Origin: Closterium sp. NIES-65
Lineage: Eukaryota > Streptophyta > Zygnematophyceae > Desmidiales > Closteriaceae
Reading direction: 5' to 3'
NCBI GenBank assembly: GCA_948144175.1
Contig: CANXME010000875.1
Location: 496,001 to 560,000, forward strand
Length of the DNA: 64,000 bases
Shown: piece by piece, positions 35,608-46,066 of the stretch
How positions within the stretch are numbered: the first letter of the stretch is position 1
How the letters are laid out: each line of letters begins with the position of its first letter
Position numbers and translations under genes: made by a program
The notes under the pieces: generated by a model
Told to the model about the DNA's origin: nothing
Databases searched by the model: none
The model's input: the letters and a program-made list of their open reading frames with translations, nothing else

Positions 35608-36259
35608 GTAGTTCGCGGCAATCACCTGTTATCGGACTTCCATCTTTAGCCCCTCAGTATACGCTTGGATTTTTTCCCTCGGTCAGGTCGGTAATTCGGT
35701 TGAAGAGGCTCTCCATCTGGTACGTGTAGTGTGTTACACTGCCGAAGTGTTTATGTTGATGAATATGCTGCCGCGCCAAGTAGCTGGAGTTGATTGGTTC
35801 AAAACGTTGAATTAAAGCTTCCCAAAACTGCGTCCAGGACCCCTCGCCTCGGACTTCATTGCTATTGTAAATCCACTCGAGCGCCGGGCCTCGTAACAGT
35901 GCCGTTGCAAGCCGAATCCGCATTGCATCGTCTGTCGGGGTCGTACAGCCAACGGCTTCGAAGTAAGTTTCAAGGGTCGCGATGAATCGACGGACGTCAG
36001 TGTTTCTAGCAGTCGGATTGAATGTCTCCGCTAGCCTCGGACGTGCCGCCTTAAGATTCAATGTAGCTGCTGCCACTACTACTGGGTAAAGTGTCGGTGT
36101 CTCCGCTGCTGCATTCGCCGCTGCGTTCATTGCTGCCGTGGCGGCTGCCGACTCGTTCGCGAGAAGCTCCTCTATTCGCTGGAGTGCCGCTCGCGTCTGG
36201 TCCAAGCCGGTGTGTAACTCCGTAATTTTTCGTACGGAATAATCACCATTTGCCTCCAT
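35608..36259 (-). pseudogene. Ty3 gag of element F
   Basis: Open from ATG at 36259 for 201 codons. An N-terminal coiled-coil-like stretch (residues about 10-40) is followed by the retrotransposon gag domain with RLATALLRGPALEWI and WTQFWEALIQRF. It stops soon after the domain, because the deletion joins it to RNase H near 35610-35650. There is no zinc knuckle. A capsid-only product is conceivable, but nothing shows it is made. Confidence 0.8.
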
Positions 36260-36689
36260 TTGGCGATTTACAGGAAGATTTGCAACGAAAATAAATGAAT
36301 TCTAGGTGCTGGTCATCTTACTGTGAGTCGAATCGAATGTAGAAATGACGAGCACTGATTCTGTAGGTCACATAATTCTCCCTTAGTCGAAATCCGCGTC
36401 CAATCTTGGCCGTTGAGAAGAAATTCGATCCGACACTCCAAATTCCAACATTTTTGGGCGAAATTCTCTAGGCCGTTGAGATTCGAATCGATCCGACGGT
36501 CAAAATTCCAACTTTTTCGACACTGGACCTGAGGAGTGTTCGAAAACCGGTTCGAGGGGGACGTTAAAAAATATCGCGGAACTGGTTTACGTACCCGAAA
36601 TCGGCGCTTTCCGTCGTCGCCCCCGCGGTTTTAAAAGCTAGGTTTTAGCGGTCGAAAACTTCACGTATAAACAAGTTCTGATTACCAAG

Positions 36690-37016
36690 TGTGAGGATCT
36701 AGGATCGAGCTCAGAAAAGAGAATTGTAATTGAATGATTCACACGAGGTACAACACGAGGCTATATATAGTATTGACACAAGGCCAGTCCCAGGTCTTTT
36801 GCGAATGTTCTGAGGGTCGCGAAGCGTCCCGAACAGAACCTTCCCGAACTCAGTAGAAAGCAATTCCGTCGAAACCGAATAGGCTTGAGTTTAGTACATG
36901 TAACCTGGTTCGGTGCTATAACTAAAATAAAATATAGAACCGCACCTAACCTAGGAAATCAAGCATATCTATGCAGGATGAATAAAACCCAAGCTAGTAA
37001 TAGCATAATAAAGTCT
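36690..37016 (-). repeat. Ty3 5' LTR of element F, outer end truncated
   Basis: Matches 33724-34050 with scattered differences and lacks the final 42 bp of the outer side, where it meets the copia fragment at 37017. Confidence 0.85.
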
Positions 37017-37700
37017 CCCCATTCTCGTCTTCTGAGACAATCACCTGCACTTGCCTCGAAGGCCGCTGCTAGGAAGCTTTTGTTGCTACTGCTTCAACTC
37101 CTTGAAGTACAAGGACTCAAGGAACTTCACATCCCTTGACACAGTCAGCTGCTGGCTGGTCAAGTCCCATATCAACCAGCCCTTGTGATCTTTAGCAAGC
37201 CCCAAATGCACACCCCATCTCCCATAAGCTTCTAGCTTTCCCCTCTTCTCCTTAGGCACATGAAACACCACCATGCAGCCATAGGCTCTCAGCATGGTGA
37301 CTGCTGATGCACTCCCATACCACTTAGTGTAGGGGACCCACTGCTTGTCCCCCACAATCGCCAGCACCCTGTTCTTCACAAGGGCGACCTGCCGCAGTGC
37401 AGTCACCGAAAACGGATCCGGCAGCCCTGCACGCCCAAGAAGAATGCGAGCACCTACTTGCAGGGTCCGGTTGAACTGCTCAGCCATGCCGTTCTGCTGA
37501 GGATTGTAGGGCACCGCGAGCTGATGCTGGCTCCCCTTCTTCTTCAGCACCGCCTCAAAATCAGCACGAACGAATTTCCCCCCATTGTCAGTGCGGATCA
37601 CCTTCACCTTGTGTCCGCTCTCTCTTTGAGCTCTTGGCATCCACTCCTTAAGAACAGCTGCTGCCACCTCCCCCTTAGTCTTGAGAGGGTACACCCATAC
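37017..37700 (-). pseudogene. Copia integrase fragment of a third family
   Basis: Minus-strand reading open from 37700 to about 37086. It carries the last two catalytic parts of a copia integrase (RTDNGGKF; NPQQNGMAEQFNRTL) and the following conserved region (MLRAYGCMVVFHVPK). The sequence differs clearly from families 1 and 2. It is bounded by F's LTR on the left and by a family 1 LTR on the right. Confidence 0.8.
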
Positions 37701-38450
37701 TGTTGGGTGCAAATTCACATTGCACGACATCCTGCCGTCTGTTTGTACGAGTATGCGTGTGCGAATCCATTTGGGTGTGAATGGAATGTTCGTGTGTATC
37801 TTTGCTTTCGCAATTTTTTCTTGAATCATTTGCAGATACTCGCGCATTGTGCGCTTCGGCACAACATTGTACGCGCTCTGAACAGTACAAGCAGAACGTA
37901 AAAGCTCGCAAAGGAACCCAAGATGGAATCTTTGCGGTTCGATTGAATTGATTGTGCAGATTCAGTTCTATCCAACTCGAAATTGTACTGCTTTGTTTGG
38001 TTGACTATAGTGTAGCAGGGCAGGCACTATAGGGGTACAATTTAGGTGAAGGTTGGATCTTGTTTGTCTGTATCTGCATGCTACAAGGCCAGGGGAAACC
38101 AGCGGAACCAGCATTTGGCTGGTTGGGCAAAGACATAACAGGTTCTGTTTTTAGGACCTGAACCTGGTTGTTGTTTTCCCAGGTTGGAAAAACAGAACCA
38201 GAGGTTGTTTACCAACCTACCACCTGCTGTTTTGTCCAGCCAGGTTGGTTCTGTTACTTGGAATTATTTGGGATCATCCCTGGTTGTTCCCAGGTTGATT
38301 CCCAAGGTCCTTGCTAGCTAGAGCTATTTATTCCTTCTCTGTTTGTTCCTGAACATAGTCAATTTGATTCAAGCAAATTCCTCCCTTCCTGGAATTTCGT
38401 TTCTATGCGGTGCGACGGCGGAATGCTACCCGAGTCAACGCTAGTACGCT
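37701..38450 (+). repeat. Truncated family 1 LTR, plus orientation
   Basis: Begins with the proper terminus TGTTGGGTGC and follows H's LTR for 750 bp, including the conserved hairpin. It stops at GCTAGTACGCT, about 340 bp short of the LTR end. Probably a solo or 5'-end remnant inserted into the integrase fragment. Confidence 0.85.
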
Positions 38451-39967
38451 CGTCGTTGGCCTCAGGTCCACTGGTGATCCCCGATTGATCCTAGGGAAGG
38501 GTTACAGGCACATTGGCTTGGGGGGTTATGCATCGCACATTTACATTTGTTGCCTCGCAGGTTGCGAGTAGTGATTTCGCTGATGATGGTTTCCGGAGTG
38601 CTGCGCGAGCACATATCTGGGAATTGGCGCGCATGCTTCCGGCGAGTTGCATTGGCTATGAATTTGCGCGCAGGCAGCACACGAAATCTGCCTGCCTATG
38701 GTCAACAACAATCTCAGAAGCGGGCAGCTGGTGCCACATTGGCGAACTCACAGATCCCGCGTATAGAGTTAAGGTCTCGATAGATGGTACAAAAAGTCAT
38801 TGCACAGCTACGAAAGTAATTATTTTAGTATAGTATCAAAGTTCATAGGAAATTCATCAGTGCCTGCATTACGGAATTTGTGCATGAAAAAATGTTTTAT
38901 TGTTACAGATTTCAAGTACAAAATAATTGTAAAAAAATCATAGGATTTTTACGTCTGGTCATGCTATCACAGTGCTAGGTGAGTTATTATTTAGAAACAG
39001 CATGTTTAGGGAGAAACTTGCCACAATATTTACAGTTGCAATATTCCAACCTGGCACACCCTTATGACGAAAACTGGGTTCCTTGCTAGTCAACATTCGT
39101 TGGCGACAAACCTGGGGGTCGCTAAGGGCTACGATTGGTCTGTACGTGGATTTTCGTCCTGCCAGCTGTCGCGACCTGCGGTTTTTTCCCTGCCTGCGAA
39201 TTTTGCCTTTCCTGGTGTCGCATCACGCGATTTTCGCATAACATGTCGCATTGTACCTTTCGATATTTCGCGCGACACCGTCGTTGGTGCAGAGCGCCAA
39301 GATGATTCGTCCACAGTCGCACTCCCAACCCTTGCGACCTGGACAACACTGTGTGTGGGGACAAACACCACCTGCTTGCTCACCTTCTTCCAAAGACTCA
39401 TCCTCCAATGGCCCTGACTGCAGTAAAAGTTGTGATTGTTAACGTTACGCTGCACTTAGTTTCCTTCAACAGCCATAATTACCGCCCGTTTTAGAGTTCA
39501 TTGGCATCGTAATGGCGCCAGTTAGATCACCCGATCTGCCTCTGGTGCCTAGCGATAAGATATAACGAGACGGTGTTTCCATGGCTTGGCCAGCTAAAGA
39601 ACAGTTTTGTATCCGAATGCTTTTTAAATTTATAGATGCAACTACACATATTCCATAGCGCTCTTCAAGCCTACGTGCAGACCTTTCGTGGGGCGCCTAT
39701 TCTCAGCTTAGTGATTGTGTAGAGCTTGTTGGACTTATAATTTATCTTAATCTCCTGGCTTAGTTAGTTTCCAGGTCTATATCAATTCTCATATTGAACC
39801 TGTGCTTCATTGAGCTGCAGTTTTGCCTGCAAAGAGAGGCGAGAGAGCTGGTGGCGTTAGCGGTGACATTAGCATTCGAATCTGGCCTGAAAGGCCTGCA
39901 TTGAGGGTTCTCAGCTCTACTATATAGTTGGTTTCCATGGCGGCGGACGTAGATATTGTAAGGCATC
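38451..39967. other. No gene recognised; probable flank of the Plavaka transposon
   Basis: AT-richer than the retroelements around it. Short open stretches (38513-38833 and 39064-39417) have no recognisable family and no clear splice partners. If the transposase gene at 39968 belongs to a DNA transposon, the left terminal inverted repeat should be here, but I could not identify it. Confidence 0.4.
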
Positions 39968-41711
39968 ATGCTGTTCGTGTGCTGTAATAGGTCGTTCACA
40001 AGTGGGAGAGCATATGAGAACCATAGAAAGGCTTGCAGAAAACGACCACGTGAGCAGGAGGAGGTGGAAGATTTGACCGCGCATATAAGACGTAGACAGG
40101 CGGATCAGAGCCAGCAGAACTCAGGCTCAGCAACAGCACTGCCAGCAGACACGGTGAGGACAGATATAGCACCCAGGAGCGCTCAGTCAGAGCAAGCAGA
40201 TGAGATCCCAGAGTTGCCACGGTATGAATTTCCATCTGAGTTACCAGCAGGTGCACCGACGTTTGATATTGACAAAGCGTTTCTGAAGGTCGTCCACAGT
40301 TGCAATGGTGGCATGGGTTTGTCTGCTACGGATACCAACAACATTTTAGCACTGTTTTGCAGGCCTACAGCGGAGAGGCCCAGCTATACAAACAGAGCAG
40401 GCATGGATAAGTATGCCAAGTCATTGCTTGTGCAAATGACAGGAATAGAGGAGTCGGAGTCGGTAGATGTTAGTCACAACAGTAACCACGTCGCTATACT
40501 CTATCTAACATCACTCTCCAAGGCAGTAAAGTCGCTATTTTTGGAGTGTAAGAATCATGAGGGATTTGTCCTGTGGGCGAAACCAATTTACACAGCGGAC
40601 GGAAAGCAGCGTATTTACGCGGGACCAGAGACCGGGAACATGTGGATTGAAACACAATCGCTACTGCCTAGAGGTGCTATACTGGTGCCCGTGATACTAT
40701 ACAGCGATGCGACTAACCTCAGTACTGACGGACGAGTAGTTGGGCATCCGGTGTACATGACGCTGGGTAACATTACAGTCAAGAACAGATGGCAGCCGCA
40801 TGGCCATATCATGATTGCCATGCTGCCACCCTTAACTGGCGTGGATGCAAAAACCGAAGCAGGGAAGGAGACGCGCCGCGTGGTGTTTCAAAAAGCCATG
40901 GATCGCATCATGCAAGACTTCCGAGAGGCTTCTAAAAGGTTGGTAATTTGTACATTTGATCCATTTGCCACCTACTCTTTCCAAAGCAGTAGATTTTCAT
41001 CCCGTGGCAAAATCAGATGTAATGTCATGCGTGTTCCTCTGTTTTTAATCCCTCACCTACCTACACACTCCAAGAACGTGTTTAGAACGAACAACAACAC
41101 TCCCTTATACTGTACCTATGCTTTCGTTTTACCATCACACACACATTCGTGACAAGCCTACCCATCCCACATCCCACCCCTTTCAGTCAACCCCCTCTCC
41201 ATCACATTCTATCTTGCTTATCACACACATTACACTCCACACAAGAACATCATGCAGATAACCCCCTTCTTCCTCCTACCCCTCGTTCTCTCTCTCTTCT
41301 ACCACTTCTTAACTCATTAGTCCATCAGACACATGCCTTCCCCCTTCTCTCGCATGCTGAATCCGTACACCTTTTCCGTGCCCCACCCCTCGCTTTGTTT
41401 GGTACTCCACAAACAGTGGGATCATCATGCGTGACCCATTCGGTGAACGTCATGAGGTCTACCTAGCCTTATATGCCTACGTTGCAGACCAACCGGAGGC
41501 ATGTAAGGTGGCAGGCACTTTTGCAAGCCACCAAGCGCAATATCCGTGTCACAGGTGTCTAGTGCGAAGAGAGGACATAAGCAACATGGAGATTTCATCC
41601 GAGTACCGAACGGAGGCGGGTCAAGCGGAGAAGGTCGAAGAGTTACTTGCAATACCGACACTTACTGCGCGGAATGATGCCGCAAAAGCCATGAGCATCC
41701 ACCCAGTCAAG

Positions 41712-42406
41712 GTGAGGGAGGGAGACGAGATGACAGAGATGGGAGTGAGGAGGGATGAGAGAGAGGAAGAAGGTAGGATAGAGTTGAGAGTGAGGAGGGA
41801 TGAGAGGGAGGAAGAAGGGAGGATATAGATAGGAGTGAGGAGGCATTTACAGGGAGGAAGATGTGAGGACAGAGATGGGAGTGAGGAGGGATGAGATTGA
41901 GGAAGAAGCGAGGACAGAGATGGGAGTGAGGAGGGATGAGAGTGAGGAAGAAGGTAGGACGAGGACTAGAGAGAGAATGGATCAGAGGGAAGAAGGAAGG
42001 AGAGAGATGGGAGTGAAGAGGGAAGAGAGGGAGGAAGATTGGAGGAGAGAGATGGCAGTGAGGAGGGAAGAGAAGACGGAAGAAGGGAGGACAGAGATGG
42101 GAGTGAGGAGGGAAGCGAGGGAGGAAGAAGGGATGAGAGAGATGGGAGTGAGGAGGGAAGAGAGGGAGGAAGATTGGTGGAGAGAGATGGGAGTGAGGAG
42201 GGAAGAGAAGAAGAAAGAAGGGAGGACAGAGATGGGAGTGAGGAGGGATGAGAGGGAGGGAGATGGGAGGACAGAGATTTACAGCATCTCTTCACTGTCA
42301 CCCACGCCCTACTCAACTCCTATCCCTTTCAGTTTCCAGGCCTGTTCCCCTCTTCTGATATACCTTCCGCAACCCATCACTTTCCCCTCCCTTTGTTCCT
42401 CAACAG
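41712..42406 (+). repeat. Intron 2 with purine-rich minisatellite (opposite orientation to intron 3)
   Basis: From about 41715 to 42275, units of about 43-45 bp close to GAGATGGGAGTGAGGAGGG followed by ATGAGAGGGAGGAAGAAGG. This is the reverse complement of the intron 3 minisatellite, apart from an extra GA in GTGAGGAGGG. Roughly a dozen degenerate units. The intron then has a normal pyrimidine tract and CAACAG acceptor. Confidence 0.85.
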
Positions 42407-42846
42407 GCAGCAATATGGGGGTTGGCCTTGGGCGGAACGGATGTCGGCAACCCGTACAGGGCACTTCTTATCGAGATCATGCATGCTCTTGATCTTGGCA
42501 TCTTCATGCATATCATCTCCTGCATCAGAGCCATGCTAAAAAAGAGGAAGGAAACACACGTGCTGAGAGAGCTAGATTTTGTCCTGCAAACAATAGCACG
42601 TGATACTTGAATCAGTGGTTTCCGGCTACCGGGTGGAGAGAAGGGTGGTTACTTTGCAGGTGCTGCAAAGTTTCAGGCGTTTGAACACCGTGCCATCATG
42701 CAAGTGTGCACGATTGTCCTTGCCGGGCGTGTAGATAAAAAAATTGTGGATGTTGTAGCTGCATTTGTCGACCTCTACATGCTGGCCTCCAGGAGGTGGT
42801 ACCATACGGACAACACCCTCCAAGAACTTGACCAGGCAATCAAAAG

Positions 42847-45800
42847 GTACTCCGAGTTTCTGCCCTGCCTTCTCTCCCAATTGGTTTCTGTTCTCATTCC
42901 ACTCCGTGCCCACACCTTCCATCCATTTCTGCAATTCCTATCTCTCCCATATCGGTCTTACCTTTCTTTCTCTCTATTATCACATCTCAATCTAATCCCT
43001 ACCTTGTTCAATCTGATCTCTTAAAAAATCGGAACCTGTCACTATATCTATCTCACCACTTTTCAACCCCATCTGTTTCCTAGATTGTGCCTTGTCTCTG
43101 TCCCTCCTTCATCCTCCCTCTCATTCCTCCACTCCCATCTCTGTCCTCCCCTTTTCCTCTCTGTCCTCACTTCTTCCTCTCTCTCATCCCTCCACTCCCA
43201 TCTCTGTCCTCCCCTTTTCCTCTCTCTCATCCCTCCAATCCCATCTCTGTCCTCCCTTCTTCCTCTCTCTCATCCCTCCACTCCCATCTCTGTCCACCCT
43301 TCTTCCTCTCTCTCATCCCTCCACTCCCATCTCTGTCCTCCCTTCTTCCTCTCTCTCATCCCTCCACTCCCATCTCTCTCCTCCCTTCTTCCTCTCTCTC
43401 ATACCTCCACTCCCATCTCTGTCCTCCCCTTTTCCTCTCTCTCATCCCTCCAATCCCATCTCTGTCCTCCCTTCTTCCTCTCTCTCATCCCTCCACTCCC
43501 ATCTCTGTCCTCCCCTTTTCCTCTCTCTCATCCCTCCAATCCCATCTCTGTCCTCCCCTTTTCCTCTCTCTCATCCCTCCACTCCCATCTCTGTCCTCCC
43601 TTCTTCCTCTCTCTCATCCCTCCACTCCCATCTCTGTCCTCCCTTCTTCCTCTCTCTCATCCCTCCACTCCCATCTCTGTCCTCCCTTCTTCCTCTCTCT
43701 CATCCCTCCACTCCCATCTCTGTCCTCCCCTTTTCCTCTCTCTCATCCCTCCAATCCCATCTCTGTCCTCCCTTCTTCCTCTCTCTCATCCCTCCACTCC
43801 CATCTCTGTCCTCCCTTCTTCCTCTCTCTCATCCCTCCACTCCCATCTCTGTCCTCCCTTCTTCCTGTCTCTCATCCCTCCACTCCCATCTCTGTCCTCC
43901 CTTCTTCCTCTCTCTCATCCCTCCACTCCCATCTCTCTCCTCCCTTCTTCCTCTCTCTCATCCCTCCACTCCCATCTCTGTCCTCCCCTTTTCCTCTCTC
44001 TCATCCCTCCAATCCCATCTCTGTCCTCCCTTCTTCCTCTCTCTCATCCCTCCACTCCCATGTCTGTCCTCCCTTCTTCCTCTCTCTCATCCCTCCACTC
44101 CCATATCTGTCCTCCCCTTTTCCTCTCTCTCATCCCTCCAATCCCATCTCTGTCCTCCCTTCTTCCTCTCTCTCATCCCTCCACTCCCATCTCTGTCCAC
44201 CCTTCTTCCTCTCTCTCATCCCTCCACTCCCATCTCTGTCCTCCCTTCTTCCTCTCTCTCATCCCTCCACTCCCATCTCTCTCCTCCCTTCTTCCTCTCT
44301 CTCATCCCTCCACTCCCATCTCTGTCCTCCCCTTTTCCTCTCTCTCTCATCCCTCCAATCCCATCTCTGTCCTCCCTTCTTCCTCTCTCTCATCCCTCCA
44401 CTCCCATCTCTGTCCTCCCCTTTTCCTCTCTCTCATCCCTCCAATCCCATCTCTGTCCTCCCCTTTTCCTCTCTCTCATCCCTCCACTCCCATCTCTGTC
44501 CTCCCTTCTTCCTCTCTCTCATCCCTCCACTCCCATCTCTGTCCTCCCTTCTTCCTCTCTCTCATCCCTCCACTCCCATCTCTGTCCTCCCTTCTTCCTC
44601 TCTCTCATCCCTCCACTCCCATCTCTGTCCTCCCTTCTTCCTCTCTCTCATCCCTCCACTCCCATCTCTGTCCTCCCTTCTTCCTCTCTCTCATCCCTCC
44701 ACTCCCATCTCTGTCCTCCCTTCTTCCTCTCTCTCATCCCTCCACTCCCATCTCTCTCCTCCCTTCTTCCTCTCTCTCATCCCTCCACTCCCATCTCTGT
44801 CCTCCCCTTTTCCTCTCTCTCATCCCTCCAATCCCATCTCTGTCCTCCCTTCTTCCTCTCTCTCATCCCTCCACTCCCATCTCTGTCCTCCCTTCTTCCT
44901 CTCTCTCATCCCTCCACTCCCATCTCTGTCCTCCCCTTTTCCTCTCTCTCATCCCTCCAATCCCATCTCTGTCCTCCCTTCTTCCTCTCTCTCATCCCTC
45001 CACTCCCATCTCTGTCCTCCCTTCTTCCTCTCTCTCATCCCTCCACTCCCATCTCTGTCCTCCCTTCTTCCTCTCTCTCATCCCTCCACTCCCATCTCTC
45101 TCCTCCCTTCTTCCTCTCTCTCATCCCTCCACTCCCATCTCTGTCATCCCCTTTTCCTCTCTCTCATCCCTCCAATCCCATCTCTGTCCTCCCTTCTTCC
45201 TCTCTCTCATCCCTCCACTCCCATCTCTGTCCTCCCCTTTTCCTCTCTCTCATCCCTCCAATCCCATCTCTGTCCTCCCCTTTTCCTCTCTCTCGTCCCT
45301 CCAATCCCATCTCTGTCCTCCCTTCTTCCTCTCTCTCATCCCTCCACTCCCATCTCTGTCCTCCCTTCTTCCTCTCTCTCATCCCTCCACTCCCATATCT
45401 GTCCTCCCTTCTTCCTCTCTCTCATCCCTCCACTCCCATCTCTCTCCTCCCTTCTTCCTCTCTCTCATCCCTCCACTCCCATCTCTCTCCTCCATTCTTC
45501 CTCTCTCTCATCCCTCCACTCCCATCTCTGTCCTCCCTTCTTCCTCTCTCTCATCCCTCCACTCCCATCTCTGTCCTCCCTTCTTCCTCTCTCTCATCCC
45601 TCCACTCCCATCTCTCTCCTCCCTTCTTCCTCTCTCTCATCCCTCCACTCCCATCTCTGTCCTCCCCTTTTCCTCTCTCTCATCCCTCCAATCCCATCTC
45701 TGTCCTCCCTTCTTCCTCTCTCTCATCCCTCCACTCCCATCTCTGTCCTCCCTTCTTCCTCTCTCTCATCCCTCCACTCCCATCTCTCTCCTCCCTTCTT

Positions 45801-46066
45801 CCTCTCTCTCATCCCTCCACTCCCATCTCTGTCCTCCCCTTTTCCTCTCTCTCATCCCTCCAATCCGATCTCTGTCCTCCCTTCTTCCTCTCTCTCATCC
45901 CTCCACTCCCATCTCTGTCCTCCCTTCTTCCTTTCTCTCATCCCTCCACTCCCATCTCTGTCCTCTCTGTCCTCACACCCATCCCTGCCCTGCCTTTGTC
46001 CTCCCTCTCAACCCTTCTCACTCCCATCTCTCTCCTCCCTTTCTCCTCCCTCTCGTCTCTTGTCAG
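42847..46066 (+). repeat. Intron 3 with large pyrimidine-rich 43-bp minisatellite
   Basis: About 2.9 kb (roughly 43095-45975) of tandem 43-bp units, near 65 copies, with core TCATCCCTCCACTCCCATCT and spacer CTGTCCTCCCTTCTTCCTCTC. Variants are linked: units with CCCCTTTT are followed by CCAATCCC, while CCCTTCTT units are followed by CCACTCCC; some units have CTCTCTCC. As the unit is 43 bp and nearly free of A, all three plus-strand frames stay open for about 1,000 codons. These are not proteins: they read as the same 43-residue peptide cycling through frames, and the exons on both sides splice across it in phase. Confidence 0.9.

Larger units (their letters stand above)
34093..36689 (-). mobile_element. 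Internally deleted Ty3/gypsy element F
   Basis: Minus-strand interior between LTRs 36690-37016 and 33724-34092. It holds the primer site near 36672-36689 (a degenerate match to the tRNA-Met site), leader, gag, then a direct jump to the last residues of RNase H (NKADALSRP near 35590) followed by integrase. Protease and nearly all of reverse transcriptase are missing, so F is non-autonomous. Confidence 0.85.

Noticed and set aside
38513-39417. Small open frames left of the transposase (38513-38833, 39064-39417)
   Set aside because: No recognisable homology, no convincing splice links and no repeat copies in the window; listed only as unassigned sequence.
41712-45975. Possible CRISPR array in the 43-bp repeats
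   Set aside because: Units are head-to-tail without unique spacers, in introns of a eukaryotic gene.
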